Part shown: piece after piece, positions 11,247-19,740 of the stretch
How the letters are laid out: each line of letters opens with the position of its first letter
How positions within the stretch are numbered: the first letter of the stretch is position 1
Assembly (NCBI GenBank): GCA_900291925.1
Contig: UWYS01000001.1
Location: 1 to 64,000, forward strand
Length of the DNA stretch: 64,000 nt
Source of the DNA: Thecaphora thlaspeos
Lineage: Eukaryota > Basidiomycota > Ustilaginomycetes > Urocystidales > Glomosporiaceae
Reading direction: 5' to 3'
Notes under the pieces: generated by a model
The model's database searches: none
What the model was told of the DNA's origin: nothing
The model's input: only the letters and a program-made list of their open reading frames with translations
Translations under genes and position numbers: made by a program

Positions 11247-12012
11247 GCTGGACGGTGCTCGCTCTCGCTCGAGATCCTCTTAGACCCTTGCTGGCTCGGC
11301 CAGGGCTGACGGATGGCGGGCTTCGCTCGCAGCCTGGGTCTCTCCCCTCTGACCTTTATCTGATCGGATAGATGGTGGTCGTCGTGTGTCGTCTCTTTTG
11401 CAGTCGTGTCTCTCCCACTCGCTCGCTCCCTCTTCCTCCCTCGCTCTTGCTCTCTAGCACACGTCGCTCCCCTGTGGTCTCTTGTCGCGTCTTGTCCGAC
11501 CTCATCTCTCAACTGCATTTTGCGCGAGGCAGACCGGCACTCGCATTCTGTAGCCATTGTCCTGGATCGCTTCGCGTAACTGTACCTTAACGTGCAACGC
11601 TGCCTTGCGACCTCGCCTGCGTCTGCTGGGCAAGATGGCTCCGAGGATGCACACGACCGCCTCAGAGCTGGAGTGTGGCGCTCGAATACCGACGGGCCTG
11701 AAGCCTGAAGAGAGATTGAGGCAGCCTGAAGAGAGCGGCGGCTCAGATCCGAGACACCCTCGGTGGACGAGGCAGAGCTCAGCGCGCCGCGCCTGCCGTG
11801 ACGTGCTGCGCACAAACCGCCCGCGCTCGGCACTCGACTCAAAGGGCGACCCTCCTTTTCCTTCCCCTTCCCCTTCCCCTTCCCCTTCCCCTTTCACTTC
11901 CTCTTCACCTTTCCCTTTCCCTTCCTCCTTCCCGTCCCACTCTCGAGTCTCCTCTCGAACCGGTTGCTACCGCTGTACTCTCTGTCGCTTGCATTCCATC
12001 CCTCGGAGCGGT
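11247..12012. other. Intergenic, 0.77 kb, with pyrimidine hexamer tract
   Basis: 3' flank of the RanBPM-like gene and 5' region of the coiled-coil gene. The long plus-strand open frame that covers it is CT-rich and looks like leader rather than protein. The tract at 11855-11935 is described separately. Confidence 0.55.
11855..11935 (+). repeat. Imperfect (CCCCTT)n / pyrimidine tract
   Basis: CCCCTT hexamers repeat perfectly at about 11860-11892 and then degrade into CTTTCCC/CTTCCTC variants to about 11935. The tract lies about 80 bases upstream of the likely ATG of the next gene. The same hexamer recurs at 51693-51725 ahead of UBP14. Confidence 0.8.
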
Positions 12013-13508
12013 ATGCCGCCAAAGGTATCCAGGCCTAGCCTGATCATCGCTGAAGAGGCAGCCAGCGCATCCCATAAGCCGCAACAACAACAGCACAGTA
12101 AGCGAAGCGGCGGAGGTACAGGACCTCTTCAGGAGCAGAGCGGTAACAGCGGCCCCAGACGCAACGTCAAGATGGCCAGTGACAAGGAACACGACAATAA
12201 TCAGCAGCCACCGCCAACGAGGACGTCAACGCCGCTCTTCGACGCGGCTGGTACGGCCGCTACCGCTATCTCGATGTTTGAGCGGGTCGAGCCAGACGAG
12301 TGAGCGTCGCTGGTGGTGCGGGGCGGCTGACAGATGAGCATTGCGCCTTTGTCGCTCGCATGGGGAGTTCACATGGGGATCTGACCGCAAGAGCCGCTTG
12401 TCATGCCCTGTGTTGCGCGATATCGCCACAGGACGTCGGAGGCTGCCACAGCGGCACTGATCGACCTCGCCATCGGTACGTAGCAACAGGAGAAGCCCTT
12501 CGTTCCACGGCTCAACCGCACGTCGTCCTCCCAACACACGTTTAACAGCGACATTGACGCCCGCCCTGACCCAGTACACTCTCGCTCTGCCGCGCGACTG
12601 GACGGTCACCGCCACTCGCTCCGCCTTGCCTCGACTTTTGTAGACCAATGGCAGAAAAAGCAGCGCCATATCGCCTCGAGGTTCAACAAGCAGGTCAACG
12701 ACCACATCAAGGCCACCGAGGACGCCTGCAGCGATGCCTGTCGACGCGTAGAGGAGCGGTGGTGAGTTTGGGTCGGACCAGTGGGCGCATCGACTCGCGC
12801 CATGGGACCACACTGAAGCTGCCGATTGTCGCTTTGTCTTGGTTGCGCGAACCAAGCAGCGAGAGCTCTTTGCAGGTAGTCATGCAGAGCCTCGAGAACG
12901 ACGGCGGTCGCAGCGACAAGCGCTCGAGTCTTCCGGCGGCGATGGATGCGGGCTCGATGCTGGAGACCGAGCGGGAAAATCTCGAACAGGTCCGTCAGGT
13001 AAGCTGGCGGGGGAAGACTCTGGGCAGAGCTCGGGCTGGGGAGCCGGCCGCGCCGCTAACAGCGTGTCGTCGACTCTACCCTGTTGCCCACCGTGCAGCT
13101 CCTGATCGGCGACCTCTGTACGACGCTGCAACGTTGCGTCGACACGCTCAGGAAGAGCAATAGCGTCGCGACGAGCGCCCAGATTGAAGCGCACTGTGAG
13201 CCACCACATAATGTCAAGAGTCGACTCGATGGTCGGTCTGAGCCACTCCGCTGACACGTCGCCCTACAATCGGTCCTTGCCCATTGATATCATGCCAAAC
13301 AGACCAGGACCGACCTCGTCTGCTGCGAGAACAGCGGCGAGCGCTTGTGCGGAAGTACAAGAACCAGCTGGCGGAGCAGGAGGCGTTTGACGAGGTGAAG
13401 TCCAGTCTACCAGGCTGCGGAGAGGAAGGAAAGACCGGCGACACCGTTTGCTCAGGCGCTGATTTTTTTTTCCGTATTTTCCTCGCTTTTGATTTTCCTA
13501 TTTTTTGA
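12013..13508 (+). CDS. Predicted coiled-coil protein, five exons, function unknown
   Basis: I do not recognise this protein. The best phase-consistent model is 12013-12299, 12549-12761, 12860-12998, 13099-13195 and 13303-13508 (313 residues). Donors are GTGAGC, GTGAGT, GTAAGC and GTGAGC; acceptors end in CAG. The N-terminus (MPPKVSRPSLIIAEEAA) is followed by a Gln/Ser-rich linker. The middle is helical and charged (FVDQWQKKQRHIASRFNKQ, then IKATEDACSDACRRVEERW). ETERENLEQVRQLLIGDLC follows, then REQRRALVRKYKNQLAEQE, as in a coiled-coil subunit. The last 30 codons run into a T-rich stretch (FFFRIFLAFDFPIF) and may be mis-modelled. The first intron (249 bases) contains a possible extra exon at about 12432-12474. 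The helical layout loosely recalls small kinetochore subunits of the Nnf1 kind, which is only a guess. Confidence 0.45.
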
Positions 13509-13885
13509 TTTTTTTTTTCTTCCCTCGCCTCACCTCTTCCATCCGCATGGCGACGCTAGAGCTCGATCCGGGCGGATCGGACGCTGGAGCTGCTTCGAGC
13601 GCTGGTTCTGCTCTGAGGCGCGGGGCATCCTTCCGACATAGCATGAGCAGGGAGCAACGAGCGCAGCGAGGGTGCGGTCACACAAGGCAACGCAAAGTAA
13701 GGGAGGAACAAGCCGATCCGGGCACGTCTCTGAATGATGTGGAGCACACTGAGACCAGACGCCGGGAAACGATCAACGCATTGCAATTCAATTCGCTTCG
13801 TCTGACCAAACAGCCACGGGTCTCCCCTACAACCGCCTGCGCTCTTACCGGCCCGCGACGTCAACCGCCGCCAGCGCACGCCCGT
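13509..13885. other. Convergent intergenic region, 0.38 kb
   Basis: Lies between the stop codons of the coiled-coil gene and the SDR gene. It starts next to T-rich runs (about 13460-13530), which would suit 3' end formation of the plus-strand gene. No gene was found. Confidence 0.55.
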
Positions 13886-14962
13886 CTACCAGGGAACCTT
13901 CTCGCCCTTCCAATCCCTGAAGGCGCCATTATCTGCTTTCTTGAGTTTGGCAACGACGTTGACGAGGTTCTCTGCGGCCTCCCAAGGTTCAAATTGTCCC
14001 TTGGACTTGTCGAGGGGCTTGTCGCTATCGGGACCGCCTGTAAAGTCCTTTGAGAGGTGGGAACGGACCGTGCCGGGGTGGAGGGCGACGGCGATGGCGG
14101 GTACGCTGCGCATGGCGAGTTCGTGCGAGAGAGTCTTGATCATCTGGTTGAGGGCGGATTTGGAGGAACGGTAGGAGTACCATCTGCGGAGACGAACAGT
14201 GGAGAGAAGACAGGGCGACAGGAAATCAGCCGACGTGGTCGGTGAAAGAGAAGGACGCGTTGACGCCGTACGGCAAGACGCGGTACTCACCCTCCCTTGA
14301 GGTTGTCCTCGATACTACCGACCCGGGCGGAGAGACTAGCTACGACGCTCAACTCGTCATCGATCAAGCCACCATTCTGATCGTTCGTCTCCCCGTCCTG
14401 AACCTTTTTCTTCTCCGCACCGCGGGGAATGAGGGGTACGAAATGTTTACAAGCCAGCAGGTGAGCCCAAGCGTTGACCTCGAAACTCTCGCGAAGATTC
14501 TGCATGGTGATCTGGGAGAGGTTCTTTTCGGGTCGGAGAATGCCACCGACGTTCCAGAGCGTCTTGAGGCAGTTGGGACCGAAGCGCGACTGGATGTCGT
14601 CGTGTGCGCGCGCCAGGGTGGATTCGTCGGTGGCGTCGACGGGAAAGGTGTGGAGACGAGACTCGTTGAGCGAAGAGGAAGACGGTCCGCCAGAGTAGGA
14701 GGAAGAGAGGATGGCCGATTTGGCTTTCGAGGCGTCGCGGGAGAGGGCGACGACGTGTAGGTTGGAGCGTGAGAGGTACTGCCGTGCGATCTGGGCGCCG
14801 ATGCCTGAGGGGGCGTTGGACGCGAGGAGGGGAAAGGCATGGTAGAGCGTGTCAGCGATGGTGCTGTGAGGCGCGAGAGGTGTGGCAGGCAAAAAGAAGC
14901 CAGACGGGCAACTTGGACTTACCACTGCTGGTCCCCTGGATGATGGCTACGTTGGGCGTCAT
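13886..14962 (-). CDS. Short-chain dehydrogenase/reductase (SDR)
   Basis: NAD(P)(H)-dependent oxidoreductase of the classical SDR fold; substrate not predictable. Three exons: 14962-14923, 14804-14291 and 14183-13886 (283 residues). The first exon is only 40 bases and encodes MTPNVAIIQGTSS. It splices in phase 1 to GIGAQIARQYL, restoring the dinucleotide-binding motif GTSSGIG. The middle exon carries VDATDES, LWNVGGILRPEKNL (the usual NAG position) and LSVVASLSARVGSI with the catalytic-Ser region. The third exon begins GWYSYRSSKSALNQ, supplying Tyr-x-x-x-Lys, then HPGTVRSHLSKDF. Overall it resembles the C-factor/sniffer-like SDRs. It is convergent with the coiled-coil gene and divergent from the methyltransferase gene. 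Splice phases close exactly, so the model is secure although the substrate is not. Confidence 0.83.
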
Positions 14963-15757
14963 GGTGGCGGTGCTGGGCGGTTGCAGTCGAGACTGGCAGG
15001 AGGAACTTGGTTGGGTACGAAGGTGGTGGTGGTGGAAGTGGTCGCAAGGGAGGGAAATGGGTGGGGTGGATGGTGTTGGGCGTGGCGCAGTGGTCGTGTC
15101 ATCGGCCTGGAGGCCTGGTTGCTGCTGCACAATGCTTCCCGATGCAGCGTCGAGAGGGGTGGGATGAGGAGGCAGCGGGGGCGCGTTGGCTGACTCAAGC
15201 AGATGATGCGTCCTGGCAAAGGGGCGCGCGCGCGCTCAAGCAAGAGGTTCGCATGTGGAGGTTTGCCGGGCGACGATTATCGTCGAGGGTAGGACGTTTT
15301 CCCTTGTGTGCTGCACGTGCGTAGGGCGTGCGCGTCTGGGGTGATCGGCCGTCGCGCCTGGCCTCCTTTCACCCCACCCGTTGGCCCCCCTCCCTGCTCC
15401 CTTCTACCATCTCCCTCTTCTTTGCCGCCGCCTCTGGCGTGCACCTTTGTCGCTTTGCCCGCCCTGTCCCTCCCTTGTGCTTAGTCGCTCTCTTGGCGCT
15501 CGACCGCCACGCCGTTTCTTCCGGCGTGCCGGGAGCCCTCCCGAGCTCAGGCTGCTTTGCCTGCCCGCAACCCATGTCCCTCTCTTTGTCTATGCCTGTG
15601 TGTGCGGCGGTCGCTCTCCGGGATGGCCAGGGTGCAACGCAACGTGTCGGTCGTCATCAGTTCTTCTTGACACGCTTTTGCCAACTAACTATCTGCTCTT
15701 TTTTCCACTCCACTCCTAACCCTACTGCAAACGTCCAAACGAGCATCGGACGGCACT
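14963..15757. promoter_or_regulatory. Divergent promoter region between SDR and methyltransferase genes
   Basis: Almost 0.8 kb separate two outward-facing start codons. Pyrimidine-rich sequence occupies 15370-15480. A telomere-like cctaaccctactg lies at 15715-15727, about 30 bases upstream of the methyltransferase ATG. No coding sequence is supported; long open frames here have no family resemblance. Confidence 0.45.
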
Positions 15758-16849
15758 ATGTCGACCTCGAGCTGCAGCGACGACTCAGACATCCACGCAA
15801 CGGTCCACTCTCGCCCCTCATCTCCCACTACGCTATTCGAAGATTCGCTCTTCTCCCTCTTCGCACACAACCAGCCTGCGCGTGGCAATCCTGGAGAAGA
15901 GCGTACCTTTTCGCACGTCAACCTGCCGCGACGCTACGCCTCTCGTCGCACCACACCGCACGATGCCGAGAGACGACAGTCGACGAGACGTCCAACGGCC
16001 ATACGTTATCGACTCTGTCAGAACGACGGGGTCAACAACCGTCTCTTCGCACATCATCAGTGGGATGCTGGACTGTACATGGCCCAGATGATCTGCGAGC
16101 AGAGTCATGCCTCCTCCTCCTCCTCTCGGACCTTTCTCGACGTGCGTCGTCGAACAGTGGTAGAGCTGGGAGCAGGAAGCGGTCTAACCTCTCTCGTCTC
16201 TTCGCTCATGGGCGCCCACCTCACCGTGATGACCGACTATCCCGATCCGTCCATCCTCTCCAACCTACACGACAACGTCTTCTTCTCCCTCTCTACCTCC
16301 AAGCATCCTGATCGTCCGCGCAGCACAGCCTTCGACGCCGCGCAATCGTGCATCAGGGTGAACGGTCTAACATGGGGCGACACTGCAGAGGAAGATACTG
16401 TCCTATCGCACCTCCCACCCGCTCCCACCGCGGCATTCGACCTAGTCCTCGCAGCGGATACGCTCTGGGTCTCCTCCAGCCATCCCCACCTCATCCATAG
16501 CATAGCCAGGCTCCTGCGCAAATCCAGCGACGCAAGGTGTGTCTTGATCGCTGGCTTTCATACCGGCAGACCGGCCGTCTCGAGGTTCTTTCGTCTCCTC
16601 GCCAAGAGTGACATCTTGCCCGATTGGCAGCAGAGGTGGGGCGGCGTATGGGAAAGGAGCGTCGACGCTGACGAGAGGCCGTGGAGCGGTGCCTCTATCC
16701 CCACCAGGGCAGACAGGGAGAGGAGCAGGGAGAGACAAGGCGAGGCACAGGCACAGGCACAGGGCGAGGACGAGGATGAGGAGATGGGCGACGTATCAGG
16801 GAGGGCCACCTGGGTCGTCGTAGCCAGCCTGAGGTGGGCAGATCTCTGA
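15758..16849 (+). CDS. EFM7: EFM7/NNT1-type protein N-terminal/lysine methyltransferase
   Basis: Seven-beta-strand SAM-dependent methyltransferase of the METTL21/Nnt1 group. The yeast member modifies the N-terminal Gly and adjacent Lys of elongation factor 1A. Single exon of 363 residues. After a Ser/Arg-rich N-terminal extension come HHQWDAGLYMAQMI, SAM motif I VVELGAGSGLTSLV (about 131-144), the acidic motif MTDYPDPSILSNL (about 160), a post-motif region NGLTWGD, and FDLVLAADTLWVSSSHPHLI (about 230). An acidic and Gln/Ala repeat-rich tail (EAQAQAQGEDEDEE) precedes the last 20 residues. These residues (GRATWVVVASLRWADL) are encoded inside the first copy of an 85-bp tandem duplication; the second copy lies just past the stop. 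Family assignment is good; the eEF1A substrate is inferred. Confidence 0.78.
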   Translation: MSTSSCSDDSDIHATVHSRPSSPTTLFEDSLFSLFAHNQPARGNPGEERTFSHVNLPRRYASRRTTPHDAERRQSTRRPTAIRYRLCQNDGVNNRLFAHHQWDAGLYMAQMICEQSHASSSSSRTFLDVRRRTVVELGAGSGLTSLVSSLMGAHLTVMTDYPDPSILSNLHDNVFFSLSTSKHPDRPRSTAFDAAQSCIRVNGLTWGDTAEEDTVLSHLPPAPTAAFDLVLAADTLWVSSSHPHLIHSIARLLRKSSDARCVLIAGFHTGRPAVSRFFRLLAKSDILPDWQQRWGGVWERSVDADERPWSGASIPTRADRERSRERQGEAQAQAQGEDEDEEMGDVSGRATWVVVASLRWADL

Positions 16850-16953
16850 CGAGGCGACGCTCAAGGACATGGACGACGTATCAGGGATGGACCACTTGGG
16901 TCGTCGTAGCCAGCCTGCAAAGGGCAAATCGCATGAAGAGACAGCACTCAAGG
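16784..16953 (+). repeat. 85-bp tandem direct duplication spanning the methyltransferase stop codon
   Basis: Copy 1 is at 16784-16868 and copy 2 at 16869-16953. Shared blocks include gacgtatcaggga, tgggtcgtcgtagccagcct and a terminal ctcaagga. The copies have diverged by substitutions and small indels. Copy 1 contains the last codons and stop of the methyltransferase; copy 2 lies in the 3' flank and could still encode a near-identical WVVVASL segment. Confidence 0.85.
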
Positions 16954-17230
16954 AGACGGACGCCACGAAACGGTGTCGACGCTTTGCATTGTGTCAATCT
17001 ATATAAACGCTACCGGCGGCCATCAATACAGGAGAGTAAGATGCGCGATGAAGGAGGAACAGTGCAATGTGCAAGGAAGCGATATGTACAGGACGGCGGG
17101 CGGGGCAGAGCGCGCAATAGGATGGCTTCACTCGAAGGGACAAAAGAGAGAGAGAGAGGACATGTACGAGGGGTATCTAGAACGGGAAAGCGGGACGAGC
17201 AAGGGAGAGGGGAAGGGCGCAGCGGTCGGC
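16850..17230. other. Convergent intergenic region, 0.38 kb
   Basis: Separates the stop codons of the methyltransferase (plus) and the DUF1295 gene (minus). Besides the second copy of the 85-bp repeat, only short purine-rich stretches (agagagagagagg near 17148) are visible. Confidence 0.55.
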
Positions 17231-18399
17231 CTAGGCGTTGTCGTCGTCGTTCTGCCTGCGCTTCTTGTCCTCGGCCTCACGGATGGCCGTGTGACCGTCC
17301 TTTTGCTCGTCGAAGTTGTAGAACGGAAACTGGCCGTGGCGATGGAGCGTAAAAGGAGGGCGATAAGAGCGGTTACCGTCAGCAACCGACATAATCTCAA
17401 CACGCACCCTCGACCGACGGGCGCCACGACTAACGCGTGCTAACTCACGTCGAGCAGGATCGTCTTCTTGAGGAAGGCAGGCGTGTGCCTGTACAAGCCG
17501 TTGGGAAGCGGGAAGAGGAGGCTGGTCCTCTCCCTAAACGCCTTCATCCTGTTCCAGGGATCGCTCTCCCTCTGCTGTCCGTAGGGTTCGAGCTGCTCGC
17601 CGCCATCGGGACCGTGGCTCATGAGAAAGTACTTTTGCTGCGTCGGCTTCTCGGTGAGCGGGACGCCGCTCAGGCCCATGAGCAGGGCGATGGTGATGAT
17701 GGGCGAGACGATGGATGCGTACAGCGCCTTGGTTGCGCCGTCGTTGGCGCCAGATGTGTTGCCGAGCGCCAGGACCCAGATGCCGAACCAGAGGGTGATT
17801 TCGCTAAAGTAGTTGGGTCGTCGGCTGTATTTCCACAGACCCTTGTCCGTGATGGCGCCCTTGGGCGGCTTGTCGACGCTCTTGAAGCGGTACTTTTGGA
17901 TGTCAGCCAGCGCCTCGCACACGATTCCGATGGCAAAGAAGACGATGCCTACGCCGTCCTTGCCGTTACCGAAGCTGGCGGCGCGGCCTTGTTTGGCGGG
18001 GTCGATGGAGTTGGGGCTGTTGAGCACGGTGACGGGCATGGTGATGGTCCAGATCCATACAAGCTGAAAGGTCCAGAACCCGGCAAACTTGAGGGGCTTG
18101 CTCCTCATCTCGTCGAACCTCGAGTCGCCGTCCATCTTGAGCATGCGGAAGAGCTGGAAGCCACCGAGGCGGATGGCCCAGAGGATGACAAAGACGCTGG
18201 CGAGCACGTTGCGCGCATTGTAGACGCCGCCGGCGGTGAGCGTGAGGATGGCGAGGAAGGCGGCATTGGCGGCGGACCAGAAGTCGGTGATGGTGTCGAT
18301 TTGGAGCGTGTAGGCGATGACGAAGCCCAGCGCTTGCCAGCCTAGCGTGACGAGGAAGGTGATCAGGAGGTAGTAGTCGTCCAGCACTTGGACGGACAT
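17231..18399 (-). CDS. DUF1295 / steroid 5-alpha-reductase-like membrane protein
   Basis: Polytopic membrane protein of the DUF1295 family, related to sterol reductases and isoprenylcysteine methyltransferases; the substrate is not established. Exons 18399-17449 and 17329-17231, joined in phase 0 across a GTGAGT...CAG intron (17330-17448), give 349 residues. Hydrophobic segments include YYLLITFLVTLGWQALGFVI, FLAILTLTAGG, VFVILWAIRLGGF, FAGFWTFQLVWIWTITMPV and ALYASIVSPIITIALLMG. The family signature WKYSRRPNYFSEITLWFGIW sits near residue 223 in the second half. SGVPLTEK near residue 265 is typical of the C-terminal region. The second exon supplies a short hydrophilic tail (FPFYNFDEQKDGHTAIREAE). 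Start chosen at the Met immediately before the first hydrophobic segment. Confidence 0.83.
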
Positions 18400-18980
18400 G
18401 GTAGGCGGCGGTGGGCGCGCTGCTTGCGCTCGAGCGAGGAAGCGGTCAGCGGTAGCGGTGGATGTGTGGTCTGGTGCGAGGTGTGGTGTGATGGTGGATG
18501 GCAGAGGAGCGAAGTCGGAGCGAGGCGGACGAGGTAGATGAGCTATAGTTGGGCACGCGTATGAGCATGACGACGTGCAAAACTCTCGTCTTTCGCAAGG
18601 AAAAGTGGAGGCCAACAAATTCAGGGTTAGTTACCCGCGCCTGCCATGCATGACCTCATTCTCAGGTGCCTAGAGCACGTATAACTACTGTACTGTGAAC
18701 GTCTGCGCTGTCGGCCCATCTCGATCCCTGCCTTGCCCATCCCGACTTTCTCGTCCCGTTCCGTTCACAGAGCCAGCCACGCCACCCCTCTGACGTGTGG
18801 ACAATCACAGCCTCGCCACACGACAACCTCAACAACATCGCATCCCAAAATATCGCGCCTCTCTCAACGGTCACGTTGCGTTGCTCAGCTTTGCACCATA
18901 AATTCAAAACAGTCGAGTCGACCATACCTCGCTACTATGACCACCTGCAACGACAAGCCGCAGCCATCGTACGATTGCTT

Positions 18981-19016
<36 letters not shown>

Positions 19017-19740
19017 CTTCCAGCCGTGTCAATATACAACAGGAAGCCGGTCAAGGGAGGCAGTGCGATGGCATGATAGCAAACAGAAACGCATTGCTTA
19101 GTGCCGACCTCTCTTGGTCCCGTGAAAACCATGTAGCCAGCCTTAGTGGCGTCGTCGTGTCGATAAGCACATCAAGCAGCATGCGCTACAGTGCGGCGAC
19201 GCGCATGGCCTAGACGATTCAAAATCCTCCTCGATGGCTCGCTCATCGCTCCTGCTCGCCTTTGTCGTCGCCGTCCAGGCCGCATCTTGCTTGCCATCTG
19301 CCGCAGAGGCGGGTCGTGCAAGAGCTTGCTCGCTCGTACAGCGTGGTCTGCGCGCCACCGAAAGGCCTTTCTCGCCCTTGTGAGGCCAGACCACGCCGCA
19401 TCGAGCTGGCACGTGCGGCTCGCCGACGTGCGTGGCCGTCCCCATCCTCGCCCTCACTCCCTCCAAGAGCGTGTGCCGAACGCATCAGCCGGGCGATTCT
19501 GCAATCAACATGATGCCGCTGCCCAGAGCTTGCAGGACCCAACCGCCGCCCGCTCATGACCGGACCGCCCCTGCTCCCGCTGCCCTGCCCCAATGCCGCG
19601 ATTGTGCAAGAGCCGAGCAATCTGCCGCTCTGGCTCACTTCGATAAGATGACACGCCAGACACCAGCGAGCAGCGCAGGGTCGCAGGTAGAGTCAGCGTG
19701 GTGGGGACGCAGCGTGTGCTTCGCCCCTCGAACTTCGCCC
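18400..19740. other. Intergenic, 1.3 kb, no supported gene
   Basis: Upstream region of the DUF1295 gene and 3' flank of SIP5 (both on minus). It contains a (TG)15 dinucleotide repeat at 18983-19012. Open frames in the rest overlap each other on both strands and show no recognisable domain. Confidence 0.55.
18983..19012 (+). repeat. (TG)15 microsatellite
   Basis: A perfect run of 15 TG dinucleotides, followed by cgtg, in intergenic DNA. Confidence 0.95.

Noticed and set aside
15328..16311. 327-codon plus-strand frame overlapping the methyltransferase start
   Set aside because: It overlaps the methyltransferase in another frame and lacks any motif. The methyltransferase frame carries all SAM motifs.
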